Position numbers and translations under genes: made by a program
Source: DATKAS01 sp963773315
GTDB lineage: Bacteria; Actinomycetota; Acidimicrobiia; Acidimicrobiales; DATKAS01
Assembly: GCA_963773315.1 (NCBI GenBank)
Contig: CAVZAF010000005.1
Span: 372,001-436,000, forward strand
Reading direction: 5' to 3'
Length of the DNA: 64,000 bases
In this document: piece after piece, positions 34,540-43,855 of the stretch
Numbering within the stretch: position 1 is the first letter of the stretch
Layout: every line of letters begins with the position of its first letter
Notes under the pieces: model-generated
Seen by the model: only the letters and a program-made list of their open reading frames with translations
What the model was told of the DNA's origin: nothing
The model's database searches: none

Positions 34540-37127
34540 CGATCGAGGCTGCGGCAGCGCTCCCGTCGGATCGTGTGCTCACGCTGCTCGAAACCAGACC
34601 CGGCGGCTTGAGCTCTCCCGAGGTTTCCGAGCGGACCGCGCTCTACGGACCGAATGCCGTACGGACCCACCACGCGAGGGCTTGGCCGGTGTTGGCACGT
34701 CAGATTCGCAGCCCCTTGCTCTGGCTCCTCGGAGCGGCGGCCGCGGTGTCTGCGTTCGTCGGAGAGGGCGTAGACGCCGTCATCATCGGGGTCATCCTGG
34801 GTGCTTCCGTCGGCCTCGGGTTCGTGAACGAGTTCCGCGCCGAACGGGCTGCCGAGGCGATGCACTCGGACATCCGTCATCTGGTCACAACGATGCGCGA
34901 CGGCGTTCCGGATCGTGTCGAGGTCACACATCTCGTGCCGGGCGACGTGGTGCATCTCGACGTCGGCTCGATCGTGCCAGCCGACTTGAGGTTGCTCGCC
35001 GCCACCTACCTCGAGTGCGACGAATCCGTCCTGACCGGCGAGTCCGTGCCTGCCGCGAAGTCGCCGGCTCCCGTGGGTGAAGGGAAGCCGCTGGCCGAGC
35101 TCGCTTCGTGTGCGTTCATGGGGACGGTGGTGCACGAGGGCTCGGCCGACGCCGTGGTGGTCGCGACGGGTCGTGACACACAGTTCGGACGAATCGCGAT
35201 TGGGCTCGGCGAGCGGCATCCACAGACCGAGTTCCAGATCGGACTGACTCACTTCTCAGGTCTGCTCGCCAAGGTTGGCGGCGCGCTCAGCTTGGCGATC
35301 TTCGTGGTCAACATCCTGCTCGGGCGTCCCGTGATCGACGCTGTGCTCTTCTCGCTCGCCGTCGCCGTGGGGATCACGCCGCAGCTGTTGCCAGCCGTCG
35401 TGTCGACGAGCCTCGCCACTGGGTCGCGACGCCTCGCGCAGCGGAAGGTCCTCGTCAAACGCCTGGTCTGCATCGAAGATCTTGGCGACATCGACGTGCT
35501 CTTCACGGACAAGACCGGCACGCTCACCGATGGACACATCACGTTCGCTCGCGCGGTCGATCTCGCGGGGACCGACGATCCGAACGTGCTCATGCTCGGG
35601 CTGGTGTGCAACGAGGCGACCGTCGCCGGGCACACCGCGGTCGGAGGCAACCCCCTCGACGCCGCGATCTGGGAGTCACCCCAGGCTGCAGATCTATCGG
35701 TCGACCGTTTTCGCCGCATTGGCATCGCACCCTTCGACCACGAGCGGCGGTGCGCGTCAGTGCTCGTCGACGATCCGTCCAACGACCGAGTCATCATCAC
35801 CAAGGGCGCACCCGAATCGGTTCTCGACCTCTGCCGGAACGTCACGGACGAGGCTCGAAAGGTGCTCGAACGCGAGTTCGAGGCGGGCAATCGAGTGGTC
35901 GCGGTCGCGACGCGGCCGGCCACCGGCGTGACCTCGGTGGGTCCGGCGGAGGAGCGCGACCTGGACTTAGCCGGGTACTTGGTCTTCCTCGACCAGCCCA
36001 AGCCGTCGGCGGGCGCATCGGTCGCTCGTCTCGCGGGGCTCGGGATTGCGGTGAAGGTGGTCACGGGAGACAACCCGCTTGTCGCAGAGACAGTGTGTCG
36101 AACGTTGGGCATCGCCCTAGAGGGAACGCTGACGGGAGCCGAGCTCGATCGCCTCGACGACGCCCAGCTGATGGTCGCGGTCACTCACACCTCGGTGTTC
36201 GCCCGGGTCAGCCCGGAGCAGAAGGCCCGCATCCTCAGCGCTCAACGTCACGCTGGCTCGGCAGTCGCCTTCCTGGGAGACGGGGTCAACGACGCTCTCG
36301 CGCTGCACCACGCGGACGTGGGCATCTCGGTCGACACGGCAACAGACGTGGCAAAGGACGCCGCCGACATCATCTTGCTCGAGCGCGATCTCGACGTGCT
36401 CGCCGATGGTGTGGTCGAGGGACGCCGGATCTTCGCGAACACGATCAAGTACGTCCTCATGGGCACGTCTTCGAACTTCGGGAACATGTTCAGCGTCACC
36501 GTCGCAGCCGCGTTTCTGCCCTTCCTCCCGATGCTGCCGTTCCAGATCCTCCTCAACAACCTGCTCTACGACACGAGCCAGATCACGATCCCCACCGACC
36601 ACGTCGACGAGGAACAGCTCGTCCGTCCGTCGCACTGGGACATCTCGTTCATCCGCAAGTTCATGATCCGGTTCGGTCCGATCAGCTCTGTGTTCGACTT
36701 CGCCACATTCGCAGTGATGCTGTGGGGCTTCAACGCTGCTGCACCGCTCTTCCGCTCGGGATGGTTCGTCGAGTCATTGGCGACACAGACACTGGTCGTG
36801 TTCGTGATTCGAACCCGCCGCGTGCCCTTCTTCCGGAGCCGTCCCTCACGACCTCTGCTCGCGTCAGTGATCGGGGTCGTCGTCGTCGGTGCGCTGCTCC
36901 CCCAGAGCCGGCTGAACGCGACGCTCGGGTTCGCCCCACTCCCGTTGACGTTCTTTGCTGTCCTCTGCGGCTTCGTCATCGCGTACCTCGCCTCCGTCGA
37001 GATCGCGAAGTACTTCTTCTTCAAGGTCCATCTGGCGACGACGCCTCGAAAGCTGGCGCGGGGACACTCGCATCGTGTGCATCGTCTCGCCGCGCGGTGG
37101 AGCCATCACGAGGCGATCCCTCGCTGA
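34485..37127 (+). CDS. mgtA: Magnesium-importing-type P-type ATPase (MgtA/P3B)
   Basis: 880 residues. In order: helices M1/M2 (SPLLWLLGAAAAVSAF), actuator motif LTGESVP, M4 with VAVGITPQLLPAVV (P3B PQLLP, not the PEGLP of P2), phosphorylation site FTDKTGTLTDG, nucleotide-domain ITKGAPESVL, hinge FLGDGVNDALAL, and six C-terminal helices (FQILLNNLLYDTSQ in M6 is typical of MgtA). GTG at 34485 is the likely start. MgtA-type pumps import Mg2+ under low Mg or stress. A DosR-like box lies just downstream, serving the next gene rather than this one. Confidence 0.9.
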   Translation: MPPDGPTTIPSLPVTDRLTIEAAAALPSDRVLTLLETRPGGLSSPEVSERTALYGPNAVRTHHARAWPVLARQIRSPLLWLLGAAAAVSAFVGEGVDAVIIGVILGASVGLGFVNEFRAERAAEAMHSDIRHLVTTMRDGVPDRVEVTHLVPGDVVHLDVGSIVPADLRLLAATYLECDESVLTGESVPAAKSPAPVGEGKPLAELASCAFMGTVVHEGSADAVVVATGRDTQFGRIAIGLGERHPQTEFQIGLTHFSGLLAKVGGALSLAIFVVNILLGRPVIDAVLFSLAVAVGITPQLLPAVVSTSLATGSRRLAQRKVLVKRLVCIEDLGDIDVLFTDKTGTLTDGHITFARAVDLAGTDDPNVLMLGLVCNEATVAGHTAVGGNPLDAAIWESPQAADLSVDRFRRIGIAPFDHERRCASVLVDDPSNDRVIITKGAPESVLDLCRNVTDEARKVLEREFEAGNRVVAVATRPATGVTSVGPAEERDLDLAGYLVFLDQPKPSAGASVARLAGLGIAVKVVTGDNPLVAETVCRTLGIALEGTLTGAELDRLDDAQLMVAVTHTSVFARVSPEQKARILSAQRHAGSAVAFLGDGVNDALALHHADVGISVDTATDVAKDAADIILLERDLDVLADGVVEGRRIFANTIKYVLMGTSSNFGNMFSVTVAAAFLPFLPMLPFQILLNNLLYDTSQITIPTDHVDEEQLVRPSHWDISFIRKFMIRFGPISSVFDFATFAVMLWGFNAAAPLFRSGWFVESLATQTLVVFVIRTRRVPFFRSRPSRPLLASVIGVVVVGALLPQSRLNATLGFAPLPLTFFAVLCGFVIAYLASVEIAKYFFFKVHLATTPRKLARGHSHRVHRLAARWSHHEAIPR

Positions 37128-37141
37128 TTCCGGAGCCTCTC

Positions 37142-37215
37142 GGGACGTTCGCCCCTGGCGTCGAGCGGCGGTCTCGGGCACGTTGCCAACAGGCGATGGA
37201 AAGGGTCGCGCGATG
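37142..37215 (+). promoter_or_regulatory. DosR-like box and shared leader, copy 1
   Basis: GGGACGTTCGCCCC (37142-37155) fits the DosR/DevR half-site pattern GGGAC-N4-GNCCC. It is followed by GGCGTCGAGCGGCG and, before the ATG, AAAGGGTCGCGCGATGAC. Nearly the same series of blocks is found at 49785-49860. Spacing from box to ATG is 57 bases here and 59 there. The box falls right after the mgtA stop, so it marks the promoter of the small Cys-rich gene and possibly PFOR. Confidence 0.65.
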
Positions 37216-37398
37216 ACGGAGATGGGCACGGACTCGGACACCGAGGGCCGCCGGTGGCGGACGCCGACCGGCGATCCTTGTCCGCGGTCCCAGCACTTGG
37301 ATGGTCGAGTCGAGGGCGGCGGCGATTGCCACGGCTGCGGCTTCTGCCTCCTGCTCGCGGGCCTCCTGGAGCCCAGTCCGCTCCCTGAGTCGCTGTGA
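37213..37398 (+). CDS. Small cysteine-containing protein
   Basis: 61 residues from ATG 37213: a hydrophilic start (MTEMGTDSDTEGRRW), one Cys in DPCPRSQHLD, then CHGCGFCLLLAGLL, giving a CxxCxxC cluster that could hold metal or act in redox. It is supported as a gene by the promoter/leader shared with the 49.86 kb gene, both coding regions beginning MTE. Too short for a family call. Confidence 0.5.
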   Translation: MTEMGTDSDTEGRRWRTPTGDPCPRSQHLDGRVEGGGDCHGCGFCLLLAGLLEPSPLPESL

Positions 37399-37459
37399 TG
37401 GAATCACGACGTCCGCGATCTTGGGCTCAGTGCCGCGGGTGACGCGAGAGGACGGAAGC

Positions 37460-40400
37460 ATGACGCCGCAGTCCGCATGCATTGACGGGAACGAGGCTGC
37501 CGCACGCGTGGCCTACGCGCTGAGCGAGGTGATCGCGATCTACCCGATCACTCCCGCGTCTCCGATGGGCGAACACGCGGACGACTGGGCCGCCGCCAAC
37601 CGACCGAACCGGTGGGGGCTCACGCCCGACGTCATCGAGATGCAATCGGAAGGGGGCGCCGCCGGAGCCCTGCACGGAGCGTTGCAGAAGGGCGCGCTGG
37701 CGACGACGTTCACCGCGAGCCAGGGCCTGCTGCTCATGGTCCCCAACATGTTCAAGATCGCCGGCGAGCTCACGCCCTGTGTGATCCACGTCGCCGCGCG
37801 GGCCATCGCGACACACGCGCTGTCCATCTTCGGTGACCACTCAGACGTGATGCACGCGCGCACGACGGGCTGGGCGATGCTCGCCGCCAGCTCCGTGCAG
37901 GAGGCGCACGACTTCGCGCTCGTCAGCCACGCCGCGACGCTGCGTGCCCGTGTTCCATTCCTGCACTTCTTCGACGGCTTCCGCACCAGTCACGAGGTCG
38001 ACAAGATCGAGCTGCTCGATGACGTCGATCTCGGCGCCCTCGTCCGCGACAGCGACATCGTCGACCATCGACTCCGGGGGATGACGCCAGACGCCCCCAC
38101 GCTGCGCGGCACTGCACAGAACCCAGATGTGTTCTTCCAGGCGAGGGAAGCCGCCAACCCCTTCTACGACGCGGTGCCGGGCATCGTCGGCGAGGTCTTC
38201 GACGAGCTCGCCTCCCGCACCGGACGCCGCTACGGGCTGGTCGACTACGTCGGCGCCGCCGACGCCGAGAGAGTGATCGTGCTCATGGGGTCCGCGGCCG
38301 GTGCCGCGACCGAGGCGGTCGAGACGATGGTCGCTGCCGGAGAGAAGGTGGGGCTCCTCACGGTCAGGTTGTACCGGCCGTTCCCTGCTTCAGCGCTGCG
38401 CTCGGCCTTGCCTTCCACGACGCGCTCGATCGCGGTGCTCGATCGCACCAAGGAGCCGGGCTCTGTAGGCGAGCCGCTCTATCTCGATGTGGTGACCGCG
38501 CTCGCGGAAGCGGCGGCGTCGGGCGACCTGTCCCTCACGGCTGGCATGCCTCGCGTGATCGGCGGGCGCTACGGATTGGCCTCCAAGGAGATCAACCCGT
38601 CTCACATCGCGGGTGTGTTCAACGAGCTGGCCGCCGCTCAGCCCAAGATGCACTTCACCGTGGGCATCTACGACGACGTCACGCGCCTGTCGCTGGAGCC
38701 CGATCGGGCCGTGCGATACGCCCGCCCGCAAGGCGAAGTGCAAGCGATGTTCTTCGGTCTGGGCTCAGACGGCACGGTCGGAGCGAACAAGTCGTCGATC
38801 AAGATCATCGGCGAGCAGACCGACCAGTTCGCCCAGGGCTACTTCGTCTACGACTCGAAGAAGGCGGGCTCCGTCACGGTGTCGCACCTTCGGTTCGGCC
38901 CGGCGCCGATTCGCTCGACGTACCTGATCGACGACGCCGACTTCGTCGCTTGCCACCAGTTCGGTCTGCTCGACCAGCTCAAGGTGCTCGAGCACGCGCG
39001 CGCGGGTGCGACCTTCCTGCTGAACAGCTCGTGGGGTCCCGATGACGTCTGGGACCACCTCCCGATGGAGGTCCAGAGCGAGCTCATCGCCAAGCACATC
39101 GACATGTGGGTGATCGACGCACAGCGCGTTGCCCGCGAGGCCGAGATGGGCAACCGTGTGAACACGGTCATGCAGCCATGCTTCTTCGCGCTGTCGGGCG
39201 TTCTGCCCACCGAGCAGGCGATCGGCTACATCAAGGCGGCGCTCGAGAAGACGTACGCCGCGCGCGGCAAGACGATCGTCGAGCGAAACTTCGCGGCCAT
39301 CGACGCGTCGCTCGCCGCCCTGCACCACGTCGAGATTCCCGAAAGGGTCACCGCGACCGTCCGGAGCGAGCACCGGATCCCCGACAGCGCGCCCGAGTTC
39401 GTGAAGCGGGTCACCGCGCTGCTCCTCGCCGGCGACGGCGACCTGCTGCCCGTCTCGGCGCTCCCCGTCGACGGCGTCTTCCCGACGGGCACGGCGAAGT
39501 ACGAGAAGCGTTCCATCGCGCAGGAGATCCCGATCTTCGACCCGGACATCTGCATCGACTGCGGCCGGTGTGCCGCCGTGTGCCCGCACGCGACGATTCG
39601 CATGAAGGTGTACGACCCGACCGAGCTGGCCGGAGCGCCAGACGGGTTCAGGTCCAAGGCGTTCCGCTCGAAGGACGTGTCGGGGATGGCGATGACGATC
39701 CAGGTCGCGCCTGACGACTGCACAGGCTGCGGCGTGTGCGTGGACGTCTGCCCGGCGAAGTCGAAGTCCGAGGTGAAGCACAAGGCGATCAACATGGAAC
39801 CGGCCGGCAGCCATCGCGAGACGGAGCGGCGGTCGTGGGACTTCTTCCTGACGATCCCGGAGATCGACCGGGACGCCCTGCCTCACGATTCCGTGAAGGG
39901 CAGCCAGGCGCTGCAGCCACTCTTCGAGTTCTCGGGAGCCTGCGCGGGGTGCGGCGAGACGCCCTACATCAAGCTCGTCACCCAGCTCTTCGGCGACCGC
40001 ATGCTGGTCGCGAACGCGACCGGTTGCTCGTCGATCTACGGCGGCAACCTGCCCACCACCCCGTGGACCACGAACTCCGAGGGGCGGGGACCGGCCTGGA
40101 ACAACTCGCTGTTCGAGGACAACGCGGAGTTCGGCCTCGGGATCCGTCTCGGCTACGAGGCTCAGCTCCGCCAGGCTCGGCTGCTCGTCGAGCAGCTCGC
40201 CCCCGTCATCGGCGCCGGCTTGGCGGCAGACATCCTCGCCGCGAACCAAGACGACGAGGTGGGCATCAGGGCCCAGCGCGGGCGCGTCGCCGAGCTCAGA
40301 GCCGTACTCGACACCATCGCCGACACCGACACGCACCGCGGCCCGGCCATCCACTTGCTGTCCGTCGTCGATGCGCTCGTGAGCAAGGGCACCTGGATCA

Positions 40401-41080
40401 TCGGTGGCGACGGATGGGCGTACGACATCGGCTTCGGGGGCCTCGACCACGTGCTGTCGACCGGTCGGAACGTCAACATCCTGGTGCTCGACACAGAGGT
40501 GTACTCGAACACCGGAGGTCAGGCGTCGAAGGCCACGGCGCGCGGCGCGGTCGCGAAGTTCACGGCGGCGGGCAAGAGCGTGGGCAAGAAGGACCTGGGC
40601 GCGATCGCCCGCGCCTACGGCAACGTCTACGTCGCCCAGATCGCGATCGGGGCCAACGACACCCAGGCCACGAAGGCACTCATCGAGGCCGAGGCGTGGC
40701 CAGGGCCCAGCCTCGTCATCGCGTACTCGACCTGCATCGCGCACGGCATCGACATGTCACAGTCGATGAGTCACATGAAGGACGCCGTGCGTTCTGGCTA
40801 CTGGCCGCTCTATCGCTTCTCTCCCTCCCACGCCGAGCACGTCGCGCCATTCCAGCTCGACTCCCACGAGCCCGCCATCCCCGTGGCCGAGTTCACCGCC
40901 ACGGAAGCCCGCTTTGCGGCGTTGAGGCGCACCCATCCCGAGCGGGCAGCCGAGCTGGGCGCGTTGCTGCAGGCCGACACCGACGAACGGTGGCGCTACT
41001 ACTCCCAGCTCTCGACGGTGGAACGCACTGTTCCCCACCCCGTCACCCCACCCGAAGCCTCCGAAGGGGCCGACGCATGA
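37460..41080 (+). CDS. nifJ: Pyruvate:ferredoxin (flavodoxin) oxidoreductase, fused single chain
   Basis: 1206-residue homodimeric-type PFOR, converting pyruvate and CoA to acetyl-CoA and CO2 with reduced ferredoxin. N-terminal substrate domain (YPITPASPMGEHADDW), domain III/CoA region, two 4Fe-4S clusters (CIDCGRCAAVCP and CTGCGVCVDVCP), and the C-terminal TPP domain with a proximal-cluster Cys (GACAGCGETPY), IGGDGWAYDIGFGG and the Mg site VYSNTGGQASKAT. ATG 37460 (TPQSACIDGNEAA) was chosen because the N-terminal motif begins there. Oxygen-sensitive, it implies low-oxygen metabolism. It overlaps the next gene by four bases (ATGA). Confidence 0.96.
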   Translation: MTPQSACIDGNEAAARVAYALSEVIAIYPITPASPMGEHADDWAAANRPNRWGLTPDVIEMQSEGGAAGALHGALQKGALATTFTASQGLLLMVPNMFKIAGELTPCVIHVAARAIATHALSIFGDHSDVMHARTTGWAMLAASSVQEAHDFALVSHAATLRARVPFLHFFDGFRTSHEVDKIELLDDVDLGALVRDSDIVDHRLRGMTPDAPTLRGTAQNPDVFFQAREAANPFYDAVPGIVGEVFDELASRTGRRYGLVDYVGAADAERVIVLMGSAAGAATEAVETMVAAGEKVGLLTVRLYRPFPASALRSALPSTTRSIAVLDRTKEPGSVGEPLYLDVVTALAEAAASGDLSLTAGMPRVIGGRYGLASKEINPSHIAGVFNELAAAQPKMHFTVGIYDDVTRLSLEPDRAVRYARPQGEVQAMFFGLGSDGTVGANKSSIKIIGEQTDQFAQGYFVYDSKKAGSVTVSHLRFGPAPIRSTYLIDDADFVACHQFGLLDQLKVLEHARAGATFLLNSSWGPDDVWDHLPMEVQSELIAKHIDMWVIDAQRVAREAEMGNRVNTVMQPCFFALSGVLPTEQAIGYIKAALEKTYAARGKTIVERNFAAIDASLAALHHVEIPERVTATVRSEHRIPDSAPEFVKRVTALLLAGDGDLLPVSALPVDGVFPTGTAKYEKRSIAQEIPIFDPDICIDCGRCAAVCPHATIRMKVYDPTELAGAPDGFRSKAFRSKDVSGMAMTIQVAPDDCTGCGVCVDVCPAKSKSEVKHKAINMEPAGSHRETERRSWDFFLTIPEIDRDALPHDSVKGSQALQPLFEFSGACAGCGETPYIKLVTQLFGDRMLVANATGCSSIYGGNLPTTPWTTNSEGRGPAWNNSLFEDNAEFGLGIRLGYEAQLRQARLLVEQLAPVIGAGLAADILAANQDDEVGIRAQRGRVAELRAVLDTIADTDTHRGPAIHLLSVVDALVSKGTWIIGGDGWAYDIGFGGLDHVLSTGRNVNILVLDTEVYSNTGGQASKATARGAVAKFTAAGKSVGKKDLGAIARAYGNVYVAQIAIGANDTQATKALIEAEAWPGPSLVIAYSTCIAHGIDMSQSMSHMKDAVRSGYWPLYRFSPSHAEHVAPFQLDSHEPAIPVAEFTATEARFAALRRTHPERAAELGALLQADTDERWRYYSQLSTVERTVPHPVTPPEASEGADA

Positions 41081-42078
41081 CCGATCTCACCACCCGCTAC
41101 CTCGGCCTGGAGCTGCGCACACCCATCGTGGCCTCCGCGGGGCCGCTGACCGGAGACATCGACACCGTCCGCAGGCTCGTCGGCGCCGGCGCGTCGGCCG
41201 TCGTTCTCCCCTCATTGTTCGAGGAGGAGATCGTCCACGAAGAGGTCGAGCTCAACCTCGCCCTCGAGGCCGGCTCGGAGCAGTTCGCCGAGGCGCTCGA
41301 CTACTTCCCCGAAGCGGCGACCACTCGACTTTTCGCGCCGGTCGATCGTCACCTCGACCACCTGGCTGCAGTGCTCGACGCCGTCGACGTCCCCGTCATC
41401 GCCAGCATCAACGCGACCTCATCGGGAAGCTGGATCCACTACGCCGCTTTGTTTGCCAACGCAGGTGCCGCGGCCGTCGAGCTGAACGTGTACGAGGTCG
41501 CTGCCGACGCCTCCCGTTCGGGAGCAGAGCTCGAGGCGGCCCACATCGCGCTCGTCAGCGACGTCTGCGCCTCCGTCGGCGTGCCGGTCGCGGTGAAGCT
41601 GTCCCCGTACTACTCCTCTCTCGGTCACCTCGCCCGTTCGTTCGCCGAAGCGGGCGCTGCCGGCCTCGTCTGCTTCAACCGCTTCTACCAACCCGACCTC
41701 GACATCGACACCCGCGAAGTCGTCCCGCGCGTCGAGCTGTCGTCTCCATGGGAGCTGCGCTTGCCGTTGCGGTGGATCGCCATCCTCCGTCCGCTCTTCC
41801 CCGACCTGTCTCTCGCCGCGAGCTCGGGCATCGACTCAGGGCGGGACGTGGCCAAGGCGCTGCTCGTGGGAGCCGACGTCGCGATGACGACCTCGGCGGT
41901 GCTCCGACATGGACCAGAGCACATCGCGCAGATGGAGACGGAGCTGCGGGCGTGGGCATCCGAGCACGAGTACGACTCCGTCGCCCAGCTGCGTGGCAGC
42001 GTGAGCCACGCCACGACGGCCGATCCCGCGGCGTTCGAACGCGCGAACTACGTGCGCACCCTCCACTCCTGGGTGTGA
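41077..42078 (+). CDS. Dihydroorotate dehydrogenase-like FMN protein
   Basis: 333-residue TIM barrel: RYLGLELRTPIVASAGPLTG at the start, ASINATSSGSWIHYAAL, VAVKLSPYYSSLGHLARSF and the phosphate-binding SSGIDSGRDVAKALLVGADV. It is translationally coupled to PFOR. Such DHOD-like genes often follow nifJ in anaerobe-type operons, and the protein is more likely a redox or ferredoxin-linked reductase than a pyrimidine enzyme. No Fe-S cysteines of PreA are visible. Confidence 0.85.
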   Translation: MTDLTTRYLGLELRTPIVASAGPLTGDIDTVRRLVGAGASAVVLPSLFEEEIVHEEVELNLALEAGSEQFAEALDYFPEAATTRLFAPVDRHLDHLAAVLDAVDVPVIASINATSSGSWIHYAALFANAGAAAVELNVYEVAADASRSGAELEAAHIALVSDVCASVGVPVAVKLSPYYSSLGHLARSFAEAGAAGLVCFNRFYQPDLDIDTREVVPRVELSSPWELRLPLRWIAILRPLFPDLSLAASSGIDSGRDVAKALLVGADVAMTTSAVLRHGPEHIAQMETELRAWASEHEYDSVAQLRGSVSHATTADPAAFERANYVRTLHSWV

Positions 42079-42104
42079 TCAGCCGAGCTCGGTCGGGGTC
42101 GGTC

Positions 42105-42527
42105 TCAGGGGGCCGGCGATTCGTGCACGATCCGCCGTCCGGAGATGAAGGTGGGCTGTATACGAACGATCGTCGTACGGTGAGCGGCACCTGCGAGTGG
42201 CTCCAGTCCGGCGTCGAGCGCTCTCGACGCCAAGGTGGGGTCGTGCACCACCTCCGCCGGACCCACGGCCAGGACGCTCCAACCGGACCGGTCTGCGAGC
42301 TGATAGTCGTCGACTTCGAACGCCACGACCGCACTCGCGGCCGCGGCCGACAGCTTCGAGCCCGGTGAGGTCCGGAAGACGATGGCCCCGTCGATGAACC
42401 GGTAGTTGACGGGAAAGATCGCCGGCAGCGCGCCGATCGTGACCCCGACCCGACCCACCTCGCCGATGCTGAGGAGCTCCCGCGCCTCGTCATCGTCGAG
42501 CAGCTCGAGACCCTCATCGACGATCAT
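42105..42527 (-). CDS. Pyridoxamine-phosphate-oxidase-like FMN/F420 split-barrel protein
   Basis: 140 residues: LLSIGEVGRVGVTIGALPAI, FPVNYRFIDGAIVFRTSPGSK, AVVAFEVDDY, SVLAVGPAEVV. These are the standard strands of the split-barrel flavin family. Several members belong to the mycobacterial DosR regulon. The ATG at 42527 was chosen; a GTG eight codons upstream is possible. A DosR-like box lies 36 bases upstream, inside a larger inverted repeat. Confidence 0.85.
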   Translation of the reverse strand: MIVDEGLELLDDDEARELLSIGEVGRVGVTIGALPAIFPVNYRFIDGAIVFRTSPGSKLSAAAASAVVAFEVDDYQLADRSGWSVLAVGPAEVVHDPTLASRALDAGLEPLAGAAHRTTIVRIQPTFISGRRIVHESPAP

Positions 42528-42546
42528 CGGTCGAGTGTGCGGGTGA

Positions 42547-42593
42547 GACACCCGGCCCCAACAGGGCCAATGGTCCCTTCCGCACCGGGTGTC
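42547..42593 (-). promoter_or_regulatory. DosR-like box inside a 9-bp inverted repeat
   Basis: On the minus strand GGGACCATTGGCCC (42564-42577) matches GGGAC-N4-GNCCC without mismatch and is itself nearly palindromic (AGGGACCATTGGCCCT). It is enclosed by GACACCCGG (42547-42555) and CCGGGTGTC (42585-42593). The outer repeat overlaps the stop of the upstream gene at 42592, so it may terminate that transcript while the inner box starts the split-barrel gene. Confidence 0.65.
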
Positions 42594-43356
42594 ACCGGCT
42601 TGGGACCTCCGCGAGGCGCGCTTTCTCGCCCCCGTCGACGACGATCGCGCTCACTCGCTGGCGGAACACACGCCAACGGCGTTCGTTGTCGCGGACGAGG
42701 CCAGCTGACTCACTGCAAAGGTCCGCGGCACGTCCGATCAGCTCCGCCGCTGAGTACAGGCGGCCGGGTGAGACCCGCGGTCCCCCAAGGTCTCGACGAA
42801 GCCCCGCCGGAGTGAAGTCAACGCTCTCGAGGATGTCCCCGGCGCGCTCGAGCAGGCGCGCGATCAGCGAGCTCATGTGCGCGGCCTGCCAGTCGTTGGC
42901 GATGATCCGGTGCCGCTCGCCCAGAAGGTCAGCGAGCCCCTCAATGTCCGTCAACCCCGCGGCGATGTCCCACGACGCCTGCATCGCGGTCGCGAGCCAC
43001 TCACCTGTCGCCTGGAAGTCGCGAGCCGCGCTCCGAAGATCCCGGATCAGGTGTGAGAGCTCAGCGGGGCGTCCCTCGCCCTCCATGAAGAGCACGCCGT
43101 CGAGCTGCAGCGCCACTTCGCTGTTGAGCTCCTCGCAACCTTCGTACGGGCTGAATGGCAAGTGGGGGGAGGGTTGGGTGGTCGACCATCGGTCGGCAAG
43201 CGCTTGCAGGGTACGGCCGTGGCGTTGGAGCACGACCGCGTCCTCTCGCGGCGAGGTGGCATAGAACTTCTCGTGCTCCCGATGGAAGCGCGACAAGTTG
43301 AGGACTGCCTCGAGGAAGGGCGTCGAACTCGCGGGGGACGTCGTGTCGGTAGCCAT
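42592..43356 (-). CDS. Hypothetical helical protein
   Basis: 254 residues, mostly predicted helical with repeated Leu/Ala/Arg patterns (FLEAVLNLSRFHREHEKFYA; LIRDLRSAARDFQATGEWLA; LIARLLERAGDILESVDF). No membrane segment, Cys motif or known domain. It follows the DsrE gene on the same strand, 14 bases after its stop, so it is probably the last gene of the sulfur operon. Confidence 0.65.
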   Translation of the reverse strand: MATDTTSPASSTPFLEAVLNLSRFHREHEKFYATSPREDAVVLQRHGRTLQALADRWSTTQPSPHLPFSPYEGCEELNSEVALQLDGVLFMEGEGRPAELSHLIRDLRSAARDFQATGEWLATAMQASWDIAAGLTDIEGLADLLGERHRIIANDWQAAHMSSLIARLLERAGDILESVDFTPAGLRRDLGGPRVSPGRLYSAAELIGRAADLCSESAGLVRDNERRWRVFRQRVSAIVVDGGEKARLAEVPSR

Positions 43357-43370
43357 GGATGCGCTCCGGA

Positions 43371-43844
43371 TCATGTGAAGATGATTTGCCCGCCGGCGGC
43401 CTTCTCGTAGAACTCGCCGACCGTGATGATGTCCTGCACCTGCGGGATGAAGTCGTTCTTCTCGAGCCCGAACAGGTCGACGGAGGCCTTACATGCGTAG
43501 AGCCCGGCCCCCGTGTCGGCGATCATCTCGATGAACTCGGGGATCGAAGGGATGTCGAGGCCCTCCATCTTCTTGCTCATGTAGTGCGTCATCACCGACG
43601 ACACGCCCGGAAGCCCGCCGAAGACGGTCACGAGATGCAGACCCGGATTTCCGACAGTGGCGATCTTGATGTGCTCGTGGCGCTCCTTGTGAATCGCGTC
43701 GAGCCCGAAGAAGGTGAAGAACAGGTTGGCCTCGATCCCTTCGGCTCGAGCGCCGTTCGCCATGATCAACGCGGGATAGATCCCATCCAGCGATCCCTTC
43801 GAGACGATGATCGACACCTTCGTGATCGGCGTGGTGGTTTCCAC
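43371..43844 (-). CDS. DsrE/DsrF-like sulfur relay family protein
   Basis: 157 residues, Rossmann-like DsrE fold: KVSIIVSKGSLDGIYPALI, EANLFFTFFGLDAI, and the C-terminal-half Cys in GAGLYACKASVDLFGLEK, the position of the sulfur-carrying Cys in DsrE2-type proteins. In other bacteria these carry persulfide between rhodaneses and TusA/DsrC. It lies 11 bases after the DsrC-like gene. Confidence 0.87.
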   Translation of the reverse strand: METTTPITKVSIIVSKGSLDGIYPALIMANGARAEGIEANLFFTFFGLDAIHKERHEHIKIATVGNPGLHLVTVFGGLPGVSSVMTHYMSKKMEGLDIPSIPEFIEMIADTGAGLYACKASVDLFGLEKNDFIPQVQDIITVGEFYEKAAGGQIIFT

Positions 43845-43855
43845 GTGTCCTCCTC

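Noticed and set aside
37021..37482. 153-codon minus-strand frame between mgtA and PFOR
   Set aside because: Arg/Ala-rich composition with no motif, running across the shared promoter block and the small plus-strand gene. Typical antisense shadow in GC-rich DNA.
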